The notes under the pieces: generated by a model
What the model saw: only the letters and a program-made list of their open reading frames with translations
Told to the model about the DNA's origin: nothing
Databases searched by the model: none
Translations under genes and position numbers: made by a program
From: Candidatus Solibacter sp.
Lineage (GTDB): Bacteria; Acidobacteriota; Terriglobia; Bryobacterales; Bryobacteraceae
Direction of reading: 5' to 3'
Length of the DNA stretch: 56,575 nt
NCBI GenBank assembly: GCA_013822245.1
Contig: PNKE01000053.1
Coordinates: 1 to 56,575 of the forward strand
Shown here: positions 51,613 to 56,575 of the stretch, piece by piece
Position numbering within the stretch: the first letter of the stretch is position 1
Layout: each line of letters begins with the position of its first letter

Positions 51613-52350
51613 TTACTCGCCCAGGTCGGCCTCGTCGAAGTCGGCGTTGGTATAGAGGTTCTGCACGTCGTCGTGGTCCTCGAGCGCATCGATCAGGCGG
51701 AGCATGCCGGCAGCATTCTTGCTTTCGACCTTCACGAGGTTCTGCGGGATCATGGCGATGGTGGCTTCGACAAACGGGATGCCGGCCTTCTGGAGCGCAT
51801 CGAGAATGTTGTGATGGGCGTCGGGAGTGGAAATAAGTTCCCAGTTGTCGCCGGAGTCCTTCACGTCATCGGCGCCGGCTTCGAGGGCGAAGTCCATCAA
51901 CTGCTCCTCGGTGGCCTTCTCCTTATCAATGACGACCTGGCTCTTGCGCTCGAACATCCAGGCGACCGAGCCGACTTCGCCGAGGTTGCCACCCTGTTTG
52001 GAGAAGGCGTGGCGCATTTCCGCCACCGTCCGATTACGGTTGTCCGTGGCGCAGGCCACCATGACGGCGGCGCCGCCCGGCCCGTAGCCCTCGAACATCA
52101 CTTCCTCGATGGTGGCGCCTTCGAGTTCGCCGGTGCCGCGCTTGATGGCGCGCGTGATGTTGTCCGAAGGCATCGAGACAGCCTTGGCGGCGATGATGGC
52201 CGTGCGCAGGCGGGCGTTGGAGTCCGGATCACCACCGCTGCGGGCGGCGATGGTGATTTCCTTGATAACCGTGGTGAACAGCTTACCGCGCTTGGCGTCG
52301 GTGGCTGCCTTTTTGTGCTTGATCGTAGCCCATTTCGAATGGCCGGACAT
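51613..52350 (-). CDS. yebC: YebC/TACO1 family protein
   Basis: 245 residues, starting MSGHSKWATIKHKKAATDAKRG (first 20 shown: MSGHSKWATIKHKKAATDAK), the invariant YebC N-terminus. Long thought a transcriptional regulator; current view is that it helps ribosomes through proline-rich stretches. First gene of the operon with ruvC. Divergent from the sulfatase by 161 bp. Confidence 0.95.
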   Translation of the reverse strand: MSGHSKWATIKHKKAATDAKRGKLFTTVIKEITIAARSGGDPDSNARLRTAIIAAKAVSMPSDNITRAIKRGTGELEGATIEEVMFEGYGPGGAAVMVACATDNRNRTVAEMRHAFSKQGGNLGEVGSVAWMFERKSQVVIDKEKATEEQLMDFALEAGADDVKDSGDNWELISTPDAHHNILDALQKAGIPFVEATIAMIPQNLVKVESKNAAGMLRLIDALEDHDDVQNLYTNADFDEADLGE

Positions 52351-52511
52351 GGCGAACCTCGTATTGTCGAATGAACCGTGTGGAGCTTGGAAAGCGGCGG
52401 AAGCCCCGAAAGATCAGGATAACAGGGCGTCGCGAACGCAAACAAGCCCGGAGTGGGGCAACCCGTCGCGGAGCGGCTCGGATTGCGATAGTCTGGCGAG
52501 GGAGAAAATCG

Positions 52512-53993
52512 ATGCCCACACGCCGCCGCTTCCTTCAATCCTCCGCCTTGATGGCGTCAGTTTCATCGCTCCGGGGCCAGGACGGCCGCCGTCCGAACAT
52601 CCTGTTCGCCATTTTCGACGATTGGGGCTATGGTCATGCCGGGGCCTATGGGGCCGACTGGGTAAGGACGCCGTCCTTCGACCGCGTGGCGCGGGAAGGC
52701 GTCCTGTTCACCAACTGCTTCACGTCGAATCCGAAATGCAGCCCGTGCCGCGCCACCATCCTCACGGGGCGCAACTCGTGGCAGACGCGCGAGGCCGTGT
52801 CGCACCATTCGATCTTCCCGAACGAGTTTCCGGTCTACCCGTCGGTGCTTGAAGGGACCGGCTATGCGACGGGCCTCACCGGCAAGGGCTGGGGACCGGG
52901 CGATTTCAAATCAACCGGATGGAAGCATAACCCCGCCGGGCCGTCGTTCGACACCCGCAGGGCCAAGCCGCCGTACACCGGGATCTCGAATAACGACTAC
53001 GCGGCGAACTTCGCCGACTTCCTCGCCCGGAAGCCCAACGGCAAGCCGTTTTGCTTCTGGCTGGGCGGAAGCGAACCGCACCGCGCCTACGAAGAAGGAT
53101 CGGGCGTGCGCGCCGGGCGCGACCCGAAAGCCGTGACACTGCCCTCCTATTGGCCGGACAACATGACGGTCAGGTCCGATGTGCTGGATTACGCCCTTGA
53201 AGTTGAACACTTCGACGCCCACATCGGCCGGGCGATGAAACTCCTGGAAGACGCCGGGGAGCTCGACAACACGCTGCTCGTGGTCACTTCGGACCACGGC
53301 ATGCCGTTCCCGCGCATCAAAGGCCAGATCTATGACGCCGGATTCCGGATTCCGCTGGCAGTCCGGTGGGGCAAGAACATCCCGGCGGGCCGCAAAGTGG
53401 ACGACTTCATCAACACGCGCGACTTTGGCCCGACCTTCCTTGAAGCCGCCGGCGTGAAACAGCCTGCAACGATGACGGGCCGGAGTTTCATCGACATCCT
53501 GAAGTCGCCGAAGCCGGGTTGGATCGACCAGAGCCGGGTGGTCATGCTGGTGGGCAAGGAGCGTCACGACCTGGGCCGCCCCGGCGACGCCGGTTATCCG
53601 GTCCGGGCCATTCGGACTCCGCGGTTTCTCTATGTGAGGAACTACTACCCGGACCGCTGGCCGGCGGGTAACCCGGAAACCGGCTACCGGAACGTGGACG
53701 ACAGCCCCACCAAGAGCGCCATCCTGAGCGGATTCGACGGCCACTACAAGCTGAACTTCGGCAGGCGCCCGGCCGAGGAGCTCTACGACATCCAGGCCGA
53801 CCCGGATTGCGTCAACAACCTGGCGACGAACCGGGATTATGCCTTGCGGATGAGGGAGTTGCGTACACAGATGGAGCGCATGCTCACCGAAGAGGGCGAC
53901 CCGCGCATGCTGGGGCGCGAGGATTTCTTCGACACAATTCAATACACGGGCCAGCGCAAGCACGCCTACGACACCTGGCTGAGGAACCAGTAG
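52512..53993 (+). CDS. sulfatase, C-type, Tat-exported
   Basis: 493 residues. MPTRRRFLQSSALM is a Tat leader. Metal Asp36-Asp37 and the formylglycine motif Cys76-Ser-Pro-Cys79-Arg80 are present; an extra Cys at position 79 instead of Ser/Thr/Ala is uncommon. VTSDHGMPFPRIKGQIYD is the second metal site. Hydrolyses a sulfated substrate, probably a glycan. It shares family with the sulfatase at 29045-30442 but is clearly a different subfamily. GGGAG lies upstream of the ATG at 7 nt. Confidence 0.88.
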   Translation: MPTRRRFLQSSALMASVSSLRGQDGRRPNILFAIFDDWGYGHAGAYGADWVRTPSFDRVAREGVLFTNCFTSNPKCSPCRATILTGRNSWQTREAVSHHSIFPNEFPVYPSVLEGTGYATGLTGKGWGPGDFKSTGWKHNPAGPSFDTRRAKPPYTGISNNDYAANFADFLARKPNGKPFCFWLGGSEPHRAYEEGSGVRAGRDPKAVTLPSYWPDNMTVRSDVLDYALEVEHFDAHIGRAMKLLEDAGELDNTLLVVTSDHGMPFPRIKGQIYDAGFRIPLAVRWGKNIPAGRKVDDFINTRDFGPTFLEAAGVKQPATMTGRSFIDILKSPKPGWIDQSRVVMLVGKERHDLGRPGDAGYPVRAIRTPRFLYVRNYYPDRWPAGNPETGYRNVDDSPTKSAILSGFDGHYKLNFGRRPAEELYDIQADPDCVNNLATNRDYALRMRELRTQMERMLTEEGDPRMLGREDFFDTIQYTGQRKHAYDTWLRNQ

Positions 53994-54048
53994 CTCCGGG
54001 TCCGGGCGCCGGGCGTGTGAGTCTGACGACATTTTCACTATTTTTTGT

Positions 54049-54077
54049 TTGAAACGGAAACCGTAGAGTTGTATAGT
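54049..54077 (+). promoter_or_regulatory. sigma-70-type promoter for a small RNA
   Basis: TTGAAA (54049-54054), exactly 17-bp spacer, TATAGT (54072-54077). Predicted start near 54084. It stands in the 402-bp gap after the sulfatase, which otherwise has no protein gene. Confidence 0.65.
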
Positions 54078-54083
54078 GAGGTT

Positions 54084-54190
54084 GAGAGAGTAAACGGGTG
54101 TTTTTCTTCCATTCACTCTCGTTGGGGCCACTCCGCCTCATCCTCTTGCCGGCCGGCCATCCACCTCACGATGGCCGGCTAACTTTTTTT
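54084..54190 (+). ncRNA. candidate small RNA of about 107 nt
   Basis: Bounded by the promoter at 54049-54077 and an intrinsic terminator at 54152-54190. Its 5' part can fold through GAGAGT (54086-54091) with ACTCTC (54115-54120), with a pyrimidine-rich loop that would be single-stranded. No ribosome-site-plus-ORF is seen inside. It could be an independent regulatory RNA or an attenuated leader for the CpaE-like gene starting 205 nt further on. I do not recognise it as a known RNA family. Confidence 0.5.
54152..54190 (+). terminator. intrinsic terminator of the candidate small RNA
   Basis: GCCGGCCATC (54152-54161) and GATGGCCGGC (54170-54179) form a perfect 10-bp stem with an 8-nt loop, followed by TAAC and seven T (54184-54190). 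The clearest intrinsic terminator in the window. Confidence 0.8.
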
Positions 54191-54395
54191 GAAACCACGC
54201 CGACAGAGCGGGTGGCATGTGGGTTTCGCTCGCGGCTCCCTGATGCGGATGGAGGGCCAGTGGGCAAGAGGTAAACCGGGAGTCCGCGGCCGCAGCCTAG
54301 CCGCGGTACACCAATTTGGGTGAAAATGGACTGAGAGGACCGGCGCCTGGCTGGACTACCTCATCAGGATGGAAGCGCGAAAGGGATAGGCTGCG

Positions 54396-55529
54396 ATGTT
54401 CGGGGCCATACTGCAGTCCACGATATCGATGCGCGGGCAGGCGATCAGCGAGTGCCTGGTGGAGACCGGGCAGGTTTTCGTGAAGAAGGTGCTCGAAGTC
54501 CCGCCGACGCCGTACGAACTGATGCGGCTGCTGAATACGACCGAGCCGGATCTGTACCTGGTTGATCTCGACGACGGCGACAGCACGCTGGACACGGTAC
54601 GGCGGATCCGCGAGCGTTCGGAATCGACGGCGATTATCGCCTTCGGCCAGCGCGACCACCGCGCGGTGGAGGCGGCGATGATGGCGGGCGTGGATATGGT
54701 GATCCCGTTCCCGGTCCAGACGGCGGAGATGATGGCGGCCATCGACGCGGCGATTCACGAAAAGAAGGGCAGTCTGATCGGGAATCTGTATGCCTTCCTG
54801 CCGGCGAAGGCGGGCAGCGGGACCTCGACGATCGTGCTGAACACGGCGGCGCGGCTGGCCGGCGACGTGGGCAGGAAGACGCTTGTGATCGAAGGCGACC
54901 TTCGCTCGGGCGTGATGGACATCATGCTCGGCGTGGAGCACAAGGGCGGCATCCAGCATGCCCTCGAGCGCGCCGGGGAGATGGACAGCTTCGATTGGGA
55001 GAACAACCTGAGCCGGGCCAACGGCGCTGAGTTCCTGCTCACCGGAAGGGATCCGGGCCGGGCGCTGCCGGGCTGGCACCACTATCATCAGCTGCTGAAT
55101 TTCGCCAGGCTCAAATACGAGATGATCCTGGTGGACCTGCCGGAGCTGGTGAACCCGGCGACGATGGAGATCGTCCGCCGGGCCGCGGGGACCTTCATCG
55201 TCTGCACGCCGGAGCTGGCGCCGTTGAGGCTGGCGAAGCTTCGGTGCCAGGAGGCGGCGGCCTGGGGCGCTCCGGAGAACCGGATCCACGTCCTGTTGAA
55301 CCGGTCGCAGCCGGGCGAACTGGGGGCCGGCGATCTTGAGAGGCTGATCGGCCATGAGGTGGCCTCCGTCTTTCCGAACGACTACCGGACGCTGCGCGAG
55401 GCGATGACGGATGGATCGATCCCGTCGCTGAAATCGGCCTTCGGCCGGAGCGTCCTGGAGTTCGCCGGACGGCTCGCCGGCGTTGAAACGCCGAAGGCAA
55501 CCGGACTTCTCAAGAAGCTGTTCGGCTGA
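54396..55529 (+). CDS. CpaE/TadZ-like MinD-superfamily ATPase, atypical (copy 2)
   Basis: 377 residues; AAAGGGA about 9 nt before the ATG. Receiver-like N-terminus with DLYLVDLDDGD, so the Asp position is kept, unlike copy 1. The MinD-like part begins at about 130 with NLYAFLPAKAGSGTST: deviant Walker A keeps the signature Lys but has Thr in place of the P-loop Lys. LVIEGDLRSGVMDIML follows. Closest relative in the window is 18178-19374, sharing the LYAFLPAK lead-in. No pilus machinery is nearby. A small-RNA candidate lies directly upstream. Confidence 0.82.
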   Translation: MFGAILQSTISMRGQAISECLVETGQVFVKKVLEVPPTPYELMRLLNTTEPDLYLVDLDDGDSTLDTVRRIRERSESTAIIAFGQRDHRAVEAAMMAGVDMVIPFPVQTAEMMAAIDAAIHEKKGSLIGNLYAFLPAKAGSGTSTIVLNTAARLAGDVGRKTLVIEGDLRSGVMDIMLGVEHKGGIQHALERAGEMDSFDWENNLSRANGAEFLLTGRDPGRALPGWHHYHQLLNFARLKYEMILVDLPELVNPATMEIVRRAAGTFIVCTPELAPLRLAKLRCQEAAAWGAPENRIHVLLNRSQPGELGAGDLERLIGHEVASVFPNDYRTLREAMTDGSIPSLKSAFGRSVLEFAGRLAGVETPKATGLLKKLFG

Positions 55530-55629
55530 TCCCTGGCCGGCGGGCACATCGCCGAGGCTGGCGAGATCAAACAAATTGATACACGCGCGCTCCGCGATCG
55601 CGTCTACAATCGTCGAAATAGGAGCGCGC

Positions 55630-56229
55630 ATGAAAGTTGATTACACACCACGGAGTGAAGTGTCCCCGGAGGCGGCCAAGGCGGCGACGGGCAGGACGCT
55701 GGAGCAATGGTACGGCGTGCTGGACGCCAAGGGCGGTGCATCGGAGGGGCGCAGGGTGTTGACCGAGTATCTTTTCCGGCAGTTGAAAGTAGACGCCTGG
55801 TGGACGACGACGATCATCGTCGAATACGAAAAGGCGCGTGGGATCGCTGAGAAGGACGGGTTGCCGAAGGGCTACAACATTTGTGTGACGAAGGCGCTGA
55901 CGGTTACTCCGGAGCGAGCCGTTGACGAGTTTGCCGACGGCTCATGGTGGCTTGGCAAGGGCGCGAAGGTAGTTGAAGGAGGCACGTTCGACGCCGGCGG
56001 CGGCCACAAGGGCAGGTTCAAGAAAGTGACGCCCGGCAAACTGATCCGATTCACCTGGGAGGGACCGGGGCATGCGCCGGTGGAGGTGATCGACATCAAA
56101 GCGATTGTGACCGCGGGCAAGACTTCGCTGACGATCAACCACGACCGGCTGCAATCGCGCGACACGGCCGACGGAATGAGGGAGGCGTGGGCGAAGGTGC
56201 TGAACGAACTCAAGGACCGGCTGTCGTGA
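55630..56229 (+). CDS. DUF4287/SRPBCC-domain protein
   Basis: 199 residues; GGAG 5 nt before the ATG. The N-terminal helical DUF4287 part has ATGRTLEQWYGVLDAKG and WWTTTIIVEYEKARG; the C-terminal 100 residues are an SRPBCC/AHSA1-like fold (TPERAVDEFADG, LIRFTWEGPGHAPVEVID). The family binds hydrophobic ligands or assists proteins; function unknown. Cytosolic. Confidence 0.85.
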   Translation: MKVDYTPRSEVSPEAAKAATGRTLEQWYGVLDAKGGASEGRRVLTEYLFRQLKVDAWWTTTIIVEYEKARGIAEKDGLPKGYNICVTKALTVTPERAVDEFADGSWWLGKGAKVVEGGTFDAGGGHKGRFKKVTPGKLIRFTWEGPGHAPVEVIDIKAIVTAGKTSLTINHDRLQSRDTADGMREAWAKVLNELKDRLS

Positions 56230-56265
56230 CGGCCGGTCATGCATTGAAGGCGGTGGTGGCCGGGA

Positions 56266-56511
56266 TCAGAACGTCCGCGTGCTGACCTTGCCGGGTCCGG
56301 GGAAGTCGGCCGGGACTTTCTGCTTCACCTTGCCCGTCGCCGCCCACTCGGCGCCTCGCTGGAGCGTGACGATGAAGCCGACGCACTGCATCGCCGGCAC
56401 GTCGTGGCCGAGCGTGGTGTGGAAGATGCGGCCCTTGCCATAGCCGATGGTGAACAGGATGGGCTCGTGTTCGCCGGTGCCCTTCTGCTCGGGCGGATCT
56501 TCCCCCCTCAA
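56266..56511 (-). pseudogene. ThuA-domain protein, C-terminal fragment
   Basis: 81 residues homologous to the end of ThuA-type (trehalose-utilisation) proteins: GTGEHEPILFTIGYGKG, RIFHTTLGHDVPAMQC, then GAEWAATGKV. Intact proteins are about 250-300 residues. Upstream of 56511 the frame loses similarity and meets a TAA within about 16 codons, and no ATG is available (TTG only). The break coincides with a change in composition. The gene is probably disrupted. Confidence 0.65.
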
Positions 56512-56575
56512 CCGGGCAGCATTATCGCGTCTAAGTGTAAGATGCCGTGAAGGTTACGGCTGGCTGCCAGTCGTT
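56512..56575. mobile_element. possible end of an inserted element at the window edge
   Basis: The 64 bp beyond the broken thuA are less GC-rich (TTATCGCGTCTAAGTGTAAG) and carry a GTAAGATGCCGTGAAGG stretch that resembles the GTAAG-starting ends of IS66-family elements. No transposase is visible, since the window stops here. Tentative. Confidence 0.3.

Overview
High-GC bacterial chromosome. Gene content points to an acidobacterium of the Bryobacterales/Solibacter type: many secreted proteins with twin-arginine (RRxFL) leaders, Tat-exported Gfo/Idh/MocA oxidoreductases, two C-type sulfatases, a ThuA-domain protein, a two-subunit molybdenum hydroxylase, and lone CpaE-like ATPases. This assignment is inferred from gene families; there is no rRNA in the window.

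Layout. (1) 1-6195: a tight, mostly translationally coupled operon. It encodes the end of an SPFH/zinc-ribbon protein, a SpeD-type AdoMet decarboxylase, two DUF4178 zinc-ribbon proteins, a small membrane protein, DUF350, a membrane-anchored spermidine-synthase-like enzyme and an FAD amine-oxidase-like protein. It looks like a membrane-linked aminopropyl/polyamine system of unknown product and is the most interesting block. (2) 6404-10895: an ALDH7-type semialdehyde dehydrogenase, a secreted YncE-propeller/phosphoesterase and a small secreted Cys/His protein. (3) 10898-15385, minus strand: a carbohydrate block (Gfo/Idh, GH4 glycosidase, barrel protein, Gfo/Idh). (4) 15469-15542: tRNA-Gln(CTG). 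(5) 15918-20891: UbiD, FabG, a CpaE-like ATPase, QueE and QueC, followed by an MFS remnant (20888-21376). (6) 21438-24996: a GT-C-like membrane protein and a PduS-like/PduT-like microcompartment pair without the rest of a compartment. (7) 25010-26662: a lower-GC methyltransferase fused to an Mrr-like nuclease, probably acquired. (8) 26719-33145: molybdenum hydroxylase plus sulfatase operon, a divergent HGSNAT-like acetyltransferase, a lipoprotein and an AlkD-like protein. (9) 33173-36328: an ABC exporter whose permease is fused to a degenerate amidohydrolase, and a PfpI protein. (10) 36357-44477: class A beta-lactamase-fold protein, secreted protein, GT-C and GT2 glycosyltransferases, threonine synthase, prolyl oligopeptidase. 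(11) 44537-47997: Cys-rich protein, a structured non-coding stretch, heparinase II/III-like protein, GT87. (12) 47994-52350, minus-strand operon yebC-ruvC-secreted protein-TlpA-like-deoB. (13) 52512-56575: a sulfatase, a candidate small RNA with its own promoter and terminator, a second CpaE-like ATPase, a DUF4287/SRPBCC protein and a truncated thuA that seems broken by a foreign end at the window edge.

How the genes may work together: region 1 would make decarboxylated AdoMet, transfer its aminopropyl group at the membrane and possibly oxidise an amine product. Regions 3, 8 and parts of 11 and 13 look like degradation of sulfated or uronic-acid-containing polysaccharides. Non-coding signals were found by eye: a 10-bp palindrome between the divergent sulfatase and acetyltransferase genes, a 10-bp inverted repeat upstream of the ALDH gene, adjacent stem-loops at 44886-44964, and the small RNA at about 54084-54190. 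No CRISPR array, rRNA or complete insertion sequence was seen.
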